This document shows, piece after piece, positions 8,726 through 15,579 of a stretch of 64,000 nt of DNA (positions within the stretch are counted from its first letter, which is position 1; every line of letters starts with the position of its first letter). The stretch lies in NCBI RefSeq assembly GCF_027023865.1, contig NZ_JALVUC010000016.1, positions 1 through 64,000 of the forward strand. Direction: 5' to 3'. The position numbers and the translations under genes were made by a program. The notes under the pieces are model-generated. The model saw nothing but the letters and a program-made list of their open reading frames with translations, was not told the origin of the DNA and ran no database searches. This stretch comes from Thermococcus sp. (GTDB lineage: Archaea > Methanobacteriota_B > Thermococci > Thermococcales > Thermococcaceae).

Positions 8726-9391
8726 TTACCTCCCCGCCTTGGCTATCGTCCTCATCCCAAAAAGGTCGGGTCTGCTCTTCTTTACATACCACACAACTAC
8801 CGCAGTGACAACTGCCTCCGCTGGACCGGCAGTCACAAGGTGTGCTATTGCCATTGCGGGGACTGAAACACTTAGAGGATACGGACAGTAGCCCGGCTGT
8901 ATGTACGGCTGGATCCCAAGTTCAATTCCCGCCACTGTTGCGGCTGTGACTATGCCAGCGTATGCCCCTATTCCCGCTGAGGTTATCTCGTTAAGCTTTA
9001 CCCTCCGAGTAAGGAAACGATAGGTGTAATAACCAACGAAGGGTAGAACAACACCCATGTTGAAGACGTTGGCTGCGTAGGTCGTTATTCCACCGTCTCC
9101 AAAGAAGAGTGCCTCTATCAGAAGCACTATCGTTAGTGAGATCGTTGCCGCCCAAGGGCTAATGAGTATCGCTATTATGGTTCCTCCAACCATATGGGCA
9201 GTTGTTCCACCTGGAACCGGCATGTTATACATCATAACCAGAAACGAGAATGCCGTCAGGACTCCTAAGAGGGGCACTTGATTTGGTTTGATGTTCTTAA
9301 GCCACTTAGCGGCTTTATACCATATGGGTATCATAATCAAATAGAAAAACCCACAGGTGTACGGGCCAAGGTATCCATCCGGGATGTGCAA
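8726..9391 (-). CDS. cbiM: Cobalt/nickel ECF transporter substrate-binding subunit CbiM
   Basis: The S component that binds Co2+ or Ni2+ through its N terminus. The product has about seven hydrophobic segments and starts MHIPDGYLGP when read from TTG 9391. In this family the histidine at position 2 is a metal ligand, so the exact start matters. A GTG at 9397 would give MELHIPDGYL and move the histidine to position 4, but its ribosome binding site (GGAGGT, 9399-9404) would be one base away; the same site is 7 bp from TTG 9391. Both family knowledge and spacing favour 9391. First gene of cbiMNQO. Confidence 0.93.
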   Translation of the reverse strand: MHIPDGYLGPYTCGFFYLIMIPIWYKAAKWLKNIKPNQVPLLGVLTAFSFLVMMYNMPVPGGTTAHMVGGTIIAILISPWAATISLTIVLLIEALFFGDGGITTYAANVFNMGVVLPFVGYYTYRFLTRRVKLNEITSAGIGAYAGIVTAATVAGIELGIQPYIQPGYCPYPLSVSVPAMAIAHLVTAGPAEAVVTAVVVWYVKKSRPDLFGMRTIAKAGR

Positions 9392-9415
9392 TTCCACTAC
9401 CTCCCTCCTCGGTTG

Positions 9416-9453
9416 GTGTTATCAAATATATAGATAGTGTTATCATATAAAAA
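9416..9453 (-). promoter_or_regulatory. cbiM promoter with tandem GTGTTATCA repeats
   Basis: On the plus strand GTGTTATCA occurs at 9416-9424 and again at 9437-9445, exactly 21 bp apart, so both copies face the same side of the helix. Next to the second copy, TTATATGA on the minus strand (about 9446-9453) is a reasonable TATA box, placing transcription start near 9423. The repeats would therefore lie just downstream of TATA, a position used by archaeal repressors. A metal-responsive regulator is an inference from the downstream genes. Confidence 0.5.
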
Positions 9454-9528
9454 TTTTTTTGAAAAGAGTGTTACTAACCCTTGGTTCACAACTACAACTG
9501 AATGGATAGTGCATGATAAGAAGAGGAT

Positions 9529-10329
9529 TCAGAGGTACCCCCTGTCCTCTTCCTCCTGCTGAGGGGGCATGCCCTGCTCAAGCATCGCCCTCTGCATCTC
9601 CTGGACCTTCTGGAGTATCTCCTCGGTCTCCTTGGCCCTCTCGTCGAGTGCGGACATGTTGAGTTCGATTCCGAGTATCTTTGCAACCGCTGAGAGGACG
9701 GCTTTGGCGGCTTTGGGATCGACTATGTAGCCAAGACTCTCACCGAGAAGGCTTATCCCGTACATTGACCGGAGTTTGCCCATTCCAAGGAGTAGTCCTG
9801 CGGCACCGACTATTGCACCGCCTTCATCTTCCCTCCAGAGGATTCCAACCTGGCAGTCCTTGAGTTTCTCCTGGTAGTGTCCTACGAGTTCCTCATGGGT
9901 CACCGCCGCCAGAACCCTTGGCTCGCCTTTGAGTTCAGGAACCTGGTAGCCGCCCATGGTGATTATTTCCCTTGCCCCAAACTCTGTCACAAAGTCCAGC
10001 ATCTTCCCAACGACCTCGTAGTGGCCGGGGCTGTCAGTTGGGGCAACCTGCTGGTCACCGGTGATGATAATGATGTCCCTTCCGTTTTCAGTGGGGTTCT
10101 TCCAATAGTAGAACTCGTTCTTCATCAGCTCGACGACGGAGTTCTTCTTGATGAGAACCTGGTGCATGAAGTGCGGTGAGTAGAGCTCGGCAAACTTAAC
10201 CGCATTGAGTTCCTGAATCAGGTGGTCGGCGGCGAGCTTGCCGACGAGGCCTATTCCGGGAAGCCCCTCGATGAAAACAGGATCCTTAAGCTCGGGTCTC
10301 TCAAGAACATGGATGACAGTCTCCTTCAT
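9529..10329 (-). CDS. PAC2-family proteasome assembly chaperone homologue
   Basis: A 266-residue protein of the PAC2 (archaeal PbaA/PbaB-type) family: FIEGLPGIGLVGKLAADHLI near residue 18, the DSPGHYEVVGKMLDFVTEFGAREIITMGGY block and GISLLGESLGYIVDPKAAKAVL are typical. These proteins assist assembly of the 20S proteasome or act as ATP-independent chaperones. The C terminus is charged and predicted helical (KETEEILQKVQEMQRAML). The ATG lies 1 bp after the nop10 stop, so it belongs to the translation operon upstream. Which of the two archaeal paralogues it is cannot be told from sequence reading. Confidence 0.82.
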   Translation of the reverse strand: MKETVIHVLERPELKDPVFIEGLPGIGLVGKLAADHLIQELNAVKFAELYSPHFMHQVLIKKNSVVELMKNEFYYWKNPTENGRDIIIITGDQQVAPTDSPGHYEVVGKMLDFVTEFGAREIITMGGYQVPELKGEPRVLAAVTHEELVGHYQEKLKDCQVGILWREDEGGAIVGAAGLLLGMGKLRSMYGISLLGESLGYIVDPKAAKAVLSAVAKILGIELNMSALDERAKETEEILQKVQEMQRAMLEQGMPPQQEEEDRGYL

Positions 10330-10330
10330 T

Positions 10331-10507
10331 TTACTTCCCCCCTATACCAAGCTGCTCGCGCTTCAGTCTCCTCCGGTACTCACCGTAGGGGTCCTCCGGA
10401 GAGAAGCGCGGCGGGTGGGCTACCTTTGTCTTCGCCCCACAGACCGGGCAGATCTCCTTCAGTGTGTAGCGCCCACACTCTGGGCACTTCCTTATCCTGA
10501 AGTGCAT
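10331..10507 (-). CDS. nop10: H/ACA ribonucleoprotein subunit Nop10
   Basis: A 58-residue zinc-ribbon protein needed for H/ACA RNA-guided pseudouridylation together with Cbf5, Gar1 and L7Ae. The translation begins MHFRIRKCPECGRYTLK and continues CPVCGAKTKVAHPPRFSPEDPYGEYRRRLK, a textbook archaeal Nop10 with two CxxC pairs and the RFSPEDPY motif. The ATG overlaps the TGA of the eIF2-alpha gene by one base (TGATG). Arrangement L44e-S27e-eIF2a-Nop10-PAC2 is conserved in many archaea. Confidence 0.95.
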   Translation of the reverse strand: MHFRIRKCPECGRYTLKEICPVCGAKTKVAHPPRFSPEDPYGEYRRRLKREQLGIGGK

Positions 10508-11334
10508 CAGCTACCCCTCTTCTTGACCTTCTTTATGCGCTTCTCTTTCCTTATGAGGGCCGCCTCTCCGCCGGCATCTTTGATAACACGTAGAATTTCC
10601 TCCGCTATGTTCTCGAGGATCTCCTCGGCCTTGTAGTAGTCCGGCGCGTTTATGTCTATTCTATACCTCGGCGCACCCTGGTATGAGAACTTGACGTCAA
10701 TCTCCTTCTCCTCGTTGGCCCTGTCGCGCGCTCTAATGAGGGCCTCCCTGATTATCTCGACGCCGTTCGGTTTCGGGACTGTTATCTCGAACTCTGCATC
10801 AATCGTAACAGTCGGAATCTCAACGTAGGCCTCTATTATCGGCCTGAGAGCTTCTATCCACTCGTCCGGGATCAGGCCATTTAGAACCTCAACACCGTTC
10901 TGGGCCGCATCTTCAAACGCTGCATAAACCTCTCCGTACTCTTCCTCGAGAGGAACCCAGACCTCGCGCCAAGCGGTCTCGAAGTTCTTCCCAACCTTCT
11001 CAGCGGCCATCTTAAGCAGATTCTCAGCCTTCTGGGCGCGCTTGTACTCCTGGAGCTTGGCCTTTCTCTGTTGCTGGTTGACGCGCTTGAGACTCAGGTC
11101 GATGTGTCCCTTGCTCGGATCAACGCGGATGACTTTGGCAACTATCTTCTGGCCTTCCTTTATGTAGTCCCTTATGTTCCTCACCCAGCTCGAGGCGACC
11201 TCACTTATGTGCATGAAGCCTTCCTTTCCGGGATACTCATCGAGCTTGAGGAATGCACCGTAATTGTGAATGTTCTTGACGGTAGCGACCACAAACTCTC
11301 CCTCTTCAGGATACTGCTTGGCTTTCCTCGGCAT
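10507..11334 (-). CDS. Translation initiation factor IF-2 subunit alpha (aIF2-alpha)
   Basis: The alpha subunit of archaeal initiation factor 2, which helps deliver initiator tRNA to the ribosome. The 275-residue product has an N-terminal S1 domain (EGEFVVATVKNIHNYGAFLKL, GFMHISEVASSWVRNIRDYIKEGQ), a central helical domain and a C-terminal alpha-beta domain. ATG 11334 gives MPRKAKQYPEEGE and has GAGGTGGTT upstream; a frame to 11343 only adds residues read from within the site. Co-transcribed with S27e (upstream) and nop10 (overlapping). Confidence 0.95.
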   Translation of the reverse strand: MPRKAKQYPEEGEFVVATVKNIHNYGAFLKLDEYPGKEGFMHISEVASSWVRNIRDYIKEGQKIVAKVIRVDPSKGHIDLSLKRVNQQQRKAKLQEYKRAQKAENLLKMAAEKVGKNFETAWREVWVPLEEEYGEVYAAFEDAAQNGVEVLNGLIPDEWIEALRPIIEAYVEIPTVTIDAEFEITVPKPNGVEIIREALIRARDRANEEKEIDVKFSYQGAPRYRIDINAPDYYKAEEILENIAEEILRVIKDAGGEAALIRKEKRIKKVKKRGS

Positions 11335-11417
11335 TACAACCACCTCAAAATTTTCTCTGCCGGGTTAGGTTACGAAAAGAGGTATTTAAAGTTTAGCAGA
11401 ACGAAAAGAAGAGAGGT

Positions 11418-11615
11418 TCACTCGAGAACCTCGAGTATCTTGGCTTTGATGATTCCCTTCCCGCCGGTCGGTTCAACGAGGGTCGCACCGCAGACGAGGC
11501 AGCGAACTGGGGTCGATGGGTTGCTGAAGACTATCTGCTCGTTGCCGCAGTCGATGCACTTGACGCGGAGGAACCTGCTCTTCGGCATTGGGATGAGGTT
11601 CTTAGGGAGAGCCAT
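11418..11615 (-). CDS. rps27e: Ribosomal protein S27e
   Basis: A 65-residue small-subunit ribosomal protein with a four-cysteine zinc finger ([14 protein letters not shown] ... [16 protein letters not shown]), full length for the archaeal family. It starts 3 bp after the L44e stop and lies upstream of aIF2-alpha with an 83-bp spacer that contains a possible internal promoter (TTTAAATACC on the minus strand near 11381-11390). Confidence 0.96.
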   Translation of the reverse strand: MALPKNLIPMPKSRFLRVKCIDCGNEQIVFSNPSTPVRCLVCGATLVEPTGGKGIIKAKILEVLE

Positions 11616-11618
11616 TCT

Positions 11619-11903
11619 TCACACCTCCACCAGCTCAAACTTCTTAACGCGGAAGCCCTGTCCCCTGGTGTGGGCCTTGCCGCAGACCGTACAGCGGAAG
11701 CGGAGGTCGAGCTTCTTGACCGGCTTCTCCCTTCCGGCCGGGTTAGGCCTCGGGAAACCGCGGTAGCCCTTCATGATCCTCCTGAAGCGCCTCTGGCCCT
11801 GGCTGAGCTCGCTCCTCGGCCTCTTCTTGACCTTCTCGACTTTGTGAATCGTGTGTTTCTTGCAGTAAGGACAGTAGGTTCTTATCTTCTTTGGGTACTT
11901 CAT
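11619..11903 (-). CDS. rpl44e: Ribosomal protein L44e
   Basis: A 94-residue large-subunit ribosomal protein with two CxxC pairs ([16 protein letters not shown] and [25 protein letters not shown]). ATG 11903 gives the conserved [14 protein letters not shown] and has GGAGGTGAGAGA upstream; a longer frame to 11972 is not coding in appearance. First gene of the L44e-S27e-aIF2-alpha-Nop10-PAC2 operon. Confidence 0.96.
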   Translation of the reverse strand: MKYPKKIRTYCPYCKKHTIHKVEKVKKRPRSELSQGQRRFRRIMKGYRGFPRPNPAGREKPVKKLDLRFRCTVCGKAHTRGQGFRVKKFELVEV

Positions 11904-11985
11904 TCTCTCACCTCCAGAGAGGGCCCGGTAGGCTCTTACTAACTCTTCAGATACCCCCGAGCCGTGAGGCATGACAGTGCCTTCG

Positions 11986-12013
11986 CTCTCGGTAGCCGAG
12001 AGGCTTTAAAAAA
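11986..12013 (-). promoter_or_regulatory. L44e operon promoter with adjacent palindrome
   Basis: On the minus strand CTTTTTTAAAG (about 12004-12014) is a TATA box, followed directly by the perfect inverted repeat CTCTCGG-CTA-CCGAGAG (11986-12002). With a start site about 25 bp downstream of TATA, the palindrome would lie between TATA and the start, or at the very 5' end of the transcript. It could be an operator or a leader hairpin. Confidence 0.4.
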
Positions 12014-12022
12014 GTTTTCGCG

Positions 12023-12604
12023 TCAGAGACTTAGTATCAGGGGAAGGATGAAAGGCACGGCCGCGGTTAGAATGAAGCCGTGAACGAATGCAACAACAGC
12101 CACTTCCCTTCCGCCGAACTTCGTCATGACTGCAAGGGTTGTGTCCATCGTTGTCGCGCCGCCCATCGTTACCACCACATTCCCCGGAAATCTGCGTGAG
12201 AGGAGGGGGTAAAACACGATGGTGAGTATCTCCCTCGTTAGGTTGGCAAGAAAGCCAAGAGCACCATAGACTGCCGAATACTGTCCTATTAACGGGCCAG
12301 TAAGGGAATACCATCCACATCCGGCGGAGATGGCAAGCCCCCATCTCAGTCCTATCCCAAGGAGGAGAGACGCGGCCAAGCCGCCGAGCACCGAGCCGAT
12401 GAGTGTTCCAGCTGGTAAGATGAGTGCATTCCTCCCGAGTTTTTTGAGCTCCCCAAGTTGAAAGTTCATTCCAAGATCAATCCCGATGACGAAAATGAGG
12501 ATGTAGAGCATAATCTCGTAGAGGTTTCCGAAGTCGGGGGAGTAGAAGTGGCCGGCGGCTATTCCTATGAGGAGCGCCGCTAAAACGTAGAGGACAAACC
12601 TCAT
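12023..12604 (-). CDS. LysO-type exporter, C-terminal part (DUF340)
   Basis: A 193-residue membrane protein with about six hydrophobic segments, matching the C-terminal two thirds of the lysine exporter LysO (YbjE): GAGCGWYSLTGPLIGQYSAVYGALGFLANLTRE-like and VTMGGATTMDTTLAVMTKFGG regions are characteristic. Its ATG overlaps the stop of the upstream gene (ATGA, 12601-12604), which encodes the missing N-terminal part. In bacteria LysO is a single ~300-residue chain, so here the transporter is probably made of two polypeptides. Lysine as substrate is by family only. Confidence 0.8.
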   Translation of the reverse strand: MRFVLYVLAALLIGIAAGHFYSPDFGNLYEIMLYILIFVIGIDLGMNFQLGELKKLGRNALILPAGTLIGSVLGGLAASLLLGIGLRWGLAISAGCGWYSLTGPLIGQYSAVYGALGFLANLTREILTIVFYPLLSRRFPGNVVVTMGGATTMDTTLAVMTKFGGREVAVVAFVHGFILTAAVPFILPLILSL

Positions 12605-12846
12605 TTTCTCCCCTCCATGAGTAGTGCAATTCCAATGCTCCCCGTTATTGTGAGAACCGCGAAAACAATAGAGGAGCCAAGGAGCCAGCCGGCGCTTATC
12701 TTGACATTCCCGGTCTTAATGCCCATGAAGAATATCAGCAGGAGCAGAGCGGCGCTTATTGGGACTTCAAGGTTAATCTTCCTGTTCTTAATCCTGAGAA
12801 TGTAGCCGATGAGAACCCCCACTATCAGTGGAATGAATATGTTCAT
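12601..12846 (-). CDS. LysO-type exporter, N-terminal part
   Basis: An 81-residue protein with three hydrophobic segments (MNIFIPLIVGVLIGYIL; PISAALLLLIFFMGIKTGN; LLGSSIVFAVLTITGSIGIALLM). The F-MGI-TG pattern is that of the N-terminal portion of LysO/DUF340 proteins. It is translationally coupled to the gene for the C-terminal part. The two gene products together cover the usual LysO length. Confidence 0.78.
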   Translation of the reverse strand: MNIFIPLIVGVLIGYILRIKNRKINLEVPISAALLLLIFFMGIKTGNVKISAGWLLGSSIVFAVLTITGSIGIALLMEGRK

Positions 12847-13030
12847 GCATCGAGATTGCTCTAAAGGCTAATAAAATTATCGAGGGCTCGGAGGGTGTTC
12901 ACGTCATCATCCGTGAGCATTCAGTTTGCTTGCTAATCGTCATCGCCCCGTTTCCCTTCAGCAGGTTCCTTTTAAATGTGTGGGAGAAGGTTTTTATGAT
13001 GAAACTCTCACCATTCAAATGGTGATTCCA

Positions 13031-14230
13031 ATGATAAGCCCATCGAAGAAGGCGATGGCCATTAAGTATGCCATAAGGGATGTTGTCCTCCCGGCAAGGG
13101 AGCTTGAGAAAAAGGGGATCAAGGTTATAAGGCTCAACATAGGTGACCCGGGGAAGTACGACTTCCAGCCACCGGAACACATGCAGGAGGCCTACTGTCG
13201 CGCCATAAAGGAGGGTCACAACTACTACGGACCGAGCGAGGGCCTGCCCAAGATGAGAGAGGCGGTCGTCCAGCGCGAGCGGAGGAAGAACGGCGTTGAT
13301 ATAACCGCAGATGACGTCCGCGTCACCACCGCCGTCACTGAGGCACTTCAGCTCATATTTGGTGGCCTCCTCGATCCCGGCGATAACATTCTCGTTCCAA
13401 GTCCGAGTTATCCACCCTACGTTGGTCTCGTCAAGTTCTACGGAGCAGAGCCGCACGAATACCTCACCGTTGAGGAAAACGGCTGGCAACCGGACCTAGA
13501 TGATATGAGGAAATTAATTGACGAAAGAACCAAGGCTATAGCCCTGATAAACCCCAACAACCCGACCGGTGCGCTCTATGAGAAGAAGACGGTGAAGGCT
13601 ATCCTTGCCCTGGCTGGTGAGTACGACCTCCCGGTCATAAGCGACGAGATATACGACCTCATGACCTACGAGGGGAAGCATGTCTCTCCAGGCTCGCTCA
13701 CCAAGGACGTTCCGGTTATAGTGATGAACGGCCTCTCGAAGATCTACTTCGCCACTGGCTGGCGCCTAGGCTACTTCTACTACGTTGATCCAGAGAACAA
13801 GCTCGCCGAGGTTAGGGAGGCAATAGACAAGCTCACGAGGATAAGGGTCTGTCCAAACACGCCGGCACAGTTTGCTGCCATAGCCGGCCTTACAGGTCCG
13901 ATGGACTACCTTGAGAAGTATATGAAAAAACTCCGCGAGAGGAGGGACTACATCTACAAGCGCGTCCAGGAGATTCCCGGGATAAGCGCTCAGAAACCGC
14001 AGGGTGCGTTCTACATATTCCCGCGCATCGACGAGCGCTCGAAGTGGAAGAGCGACTTCGATTTCGTTATGGACGTACTCCACGAGGCGCACGTGCTCTT
14101 CGTCCACGGTTCTGGCTTCGGTCACGCCGGTGACTGGCACTTCCGCATAGTCTTCCTGCCGCCGGTCGAGATACTGGATGAAGCCATGGACAGGTTTGAA
14201 GCCTTTATGAGAAAGAGACTTTCAGAGTAG
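13031..14230 (+). CDS. Alanine aminotransferase-type class I/II aminotransferase
   Basis: A 399-residue PLP enzyme very like the archaeal alanine aminotransferase (AlaAT), which interconverts alanine + 2-oxoglutarate and pyruvate + glutamate and makes alanine the overflow product in Thermococcales. Visible: YAIRDVVLPARELEKKGIKVIRLNIGDP, GHNYYGPSEGLP, NPNNPTGALY, SDEIYDLMTY and the PLP lysine K237 in NGLSKIYFATGWRLGYF. ATG 13031 has GGTGATT upstream and gives the family's normal N terminus; ATG 13019 is an alternative. A CTTTTAAAT TATA box lies near 12968. Confidence 0.9.
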   Translation: MISPSKKAMAIKYAIRDVVLPARELEKKGIKVIRLNIGDPGKYDFQPPEHMQEAYCRAIKEGHNYYGPSEGLPKMREAVVQRERRKNGVDITADDVRVTTAVTEALQLIFGGLLDPGDNILVPSPSYPPYVGLVKFYGAEPHEYLTVEENGWQPDLDDMRKLIDERTKAIALINPNNPTGALYEKKTVKAILALAGEYDLPVISDEIYDLMTYEGKHVSPGSLTKDVPVIVMNGLSKIYFATGWRLGYFYYVDPENKLAEVREAIDKLTRIRVCPNTPAQFAAIAGLTGPMDYLEKYMKKLRERRDYIYKRVQEIPGISAQKPQGAFYIFPRIDERSKWKSDFDFVMDVLHEAHVLFVHGSGFGHAGDWHFRIVFLPPVEILDEAMDRFEAFMRKRLSE

Positions 14231-14275
14231 GCCCGCTTTTTCTTTTTCACTCCTGTCTAAGTTAAAGAAGAAGGT

Positions 14276-14491
14276 TCATCCACCCGAAACAACAGGAATT
14301 ACCTCCACAGGGGTCCCATCTTCTATCCTCTCATCTTCCAGTACGACCCTTCCGTTAATCCTCGCTATGGCGCTCTCGGTGTTGAAGCCAACTTCCCTCA
14401 GGACGTCTGCCACGGTTAGACCTTTCCTCCATTCAAGCTCCTTCTCAATACCTCTACCGAGGATCCTTACGTGTATCACCCTAACCACCAC
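14276..14491 (-). CDS. MoaD/ThiS-family ubiquitin-like sulfur carrier
   Basis: A beta-grasp protein of about 70-80 residues ending in SGG, the diglycine tail that is adenylated and thiocarboxylated in MoaD/ThiS/SAMP proteins. The body fits the fold: WRKGLTVADVLREVGF, AIARINGRVV, EDGTPVEVIPVVSGG. The start is uncertain: GTG 14491 has AGGGAGGT upstream, while GTG 14479 would follow a GAGGTGGT. It stands alone, convergent with the aminotransferase, so molybdopterin, thiamine, tRNA-thiolation or protein-modifier roles cannot be separated. Confidence 0.8.
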   Translation of the reverse strand: MVVRVIHVRILGRGIEKELEWRKGLTVADVLREVGFNTESAIARINGRVVLEDERIEDGTPVEVIPVVSGG

Positions 14492-14583
14492 CTCGATGTA
14501 CCTCCCTCCCCTTATAAAGTCCACCCGACGCTCTCTCCAAAAAACTTAAAAACCCCCCTCGGTTCATATAACCTGGTGTGAGT

Positions 14584-14669
14584 GCCGCGGTAGCCTAGCC
14601 TGGTAGGGCGCCGGCCTGCTAAGCCGGTGGCCGCTGGCCACAGGGGTTCAAATCCCCTCCGCGGCGCCA
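14584..14669 (+). tRNA. tRNA-Ser (GCT)
   Basis: Acceptor GCCGCGG pairs with CCGCGGC, followed by G and an encoded CCA. Anticodon stem CCGGC/GCCGG encloses CTGCTAA, anticodon GCT. A long variable arm (GGCCGCTGGCC) confirms serine. A CTTAAAAA TATA-like box lies about 40 bp upstream. Confidence 0.95.
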
Positions 14670-14688
14670 AATCTTCTCCGGTCCAAAC

Positions 14689-14763
14689 GCCGGGATAGCC
14701 TAGAGGTGAGGCGGTGGACTGCAGATCCGCTTTACGGGGGTTCAAATCCCCCTCCCGGCTCCA
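14689..14763 (+). tRNA. tRNA-Cys (GCA)
   Basis: Acceptor GCCGGGA/TCCCGGC, discriminator T and encoded CCA. Anticodon loop CTGCAGA gives GCA. It follows tRNA-Ser after 19 bp and is probably processed from the same transcript. Confidence 0.94.
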
Positions 14764-15091
14764 TAACAAACTTCGCCTGTGCGATGTTGAAGCGAAGCTT
14801 TGCAGTGTTTCATCGAAAGAATAACGCTTTGGGCGCTAAGAGTAAGTTGAAACTGTTTTAACCATGGATTTTGGTTTAAACCTCTTTGGACTTTTTCAGG
14901 TGTTATGACTCTGAGCGATTTTTTACCCAAGTTCGGCTTTTCTACTAAATGGATTACTCTCAGTAGTGTCTGAAGGACACTATTCAAAGTAAAACCCCGT
15001 TTAAATGTTCAGTTAAGAGTGAAAGCCCTCACAATTAAGCGCTTAAAAACACGTATGGACTTTGACGAAACTTTGCGGGGCAAAATTTCAA
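14764..15091. other. Gene-free spacer between tRNA-Cys and tRNA-Gly
   Basis: No coding frame is convincing here. The left end carries a degenerate version of the AAACTT...AAGCTTTGC hairpin found downstream of other tRNAs. A perfect hairpin TAGTGTC-TGAAG-GACACTA lies at 14964-14982. The right end (about 15045-15091) matches the sequence left of tRNA-Thr at about 30881-30928, including ACTTTGACGAAACTTTGC. Confidence 0.5.
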
Positions 15092-15169
15092 TGGTGCGGT
15101 GGCCGGGATTTGAACCCGGGCCAGCGGCGTGGCAGGCCGCTGTCCTAGACCAGGCTAGACTACCACCGC
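15092..15169 (-). tRNA. tRNA-Gly (GCC)
   Basis: Read on the minus strand: acceptor GCGGTGG/CCACCGC, discriminator A, encoded CCA. Anticodon stem CAGCGGC/GCCGCTG region with loop CTGCCAC, anticodon GCC. Its TATA box (TTTATAAA, 15202-15209) is divergent from that of tRNA-Arg. A 68-nt copy lacking the 5' end and promoter lies at 31079-31146. Confidence 0.95.
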
Positions 15170-15201
15170 GTTCGACCCGTTACATACTCACCTCCGGCCG
15201 C

Positions 15202-15249
15202 TTTATAAATTTTTCGGTATTCTGAGACGGTTAAATTTATAAAGCGTTC
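15202..15249. promoter_or_regulatory. Divergent tRNA promoters (Gly leftward, Arg rightward)
   Basis: TTTATAAA at 15202-15209 serves tRNA-Gly on the minus strand and TTTATAAA at 15236-15243 serves tRNA-Arg on the plus strand, each about 30-37 bp from the mature 5' end. The block ACGGTTAAATTTATAAAGCG (15227-15246) recurs exactly, inverted, at 31031-31050 in front of tRNA-Thr. Confidence 0.75.
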
Positions 15250-15272
15250 CCGAGAATGGTTAGCTGGCAGAT

Positions 15273-15350
15273 GCCCCGGTGGCCTAGTCTGGATAGGGCG
15301 CAAGGCTGCGGACCTTGAGGTCCGGGGTTCAAATCCCCGCCGGGGCGCCA
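15273..15350 (+). tRNA. tRNA-Arg (GCG)
   Basis: Acceptor GCCCCGG/CCGGGGC, discriminator G and encoded CCA. Anticodon stem CAAGG/CCTTG with loop CTGCGGA, anticodon GCG. Its 3' flank starts an AACTTTTGCTTCGCAAAG hairpin and a repeat shared with the 31-kb locus. Confidence 0.95.
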
Positions 15351-15354
15351 TTCT

Positions 15355-15465
15355 AACAACTTTTGCTTCGCAAAGCGCCGCTCTCACTGTCGTTCAAGCG
15401 TCCTTACGGATGGCGGAAAATGAAGTGCCTCTTCCACAAGCTTTGGGTTCTGAAAGGCGTTTTAC
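15355..15465 (+). repeat. tRNA-flanking dispersed repeat, segment A (copy 1)
   Basis: This segment after tRNA-Arg resembles 31147-31235 after the truncated tRNA-Gly: both run CTTTTG/CTTTGT hairpin, GCAAAGCG, then GA(A/G)GTGCCT(C/T)TTC and TTCTGAAAGG.GTTTTA. The part CTCTCACTGTCGTTCAAGCG, followed by TCCTTACGGATGGCGGAAA, recurs inverted at about 40338-40375 with few changes. It has no coding appearance. Confidence 0.6.
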
Positions 15466-15579
15466 TTTTTTCTTCCCGAAAGCCTCGTCCTTTAGGATGG
15501 GGATGCAGTAAACCGCCCAACGGCCCTTAAACGGGAAAGCAAACTATTTTAAAACCTAAGAACAATACCATACTTTGAA

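Noticed and set aside
14512-14769. Open frames over the tRNA-Ser/tRNA-Cys genes
   Set aside because: They run through tRNA genes with full cloverleaf structure and have no start signals.
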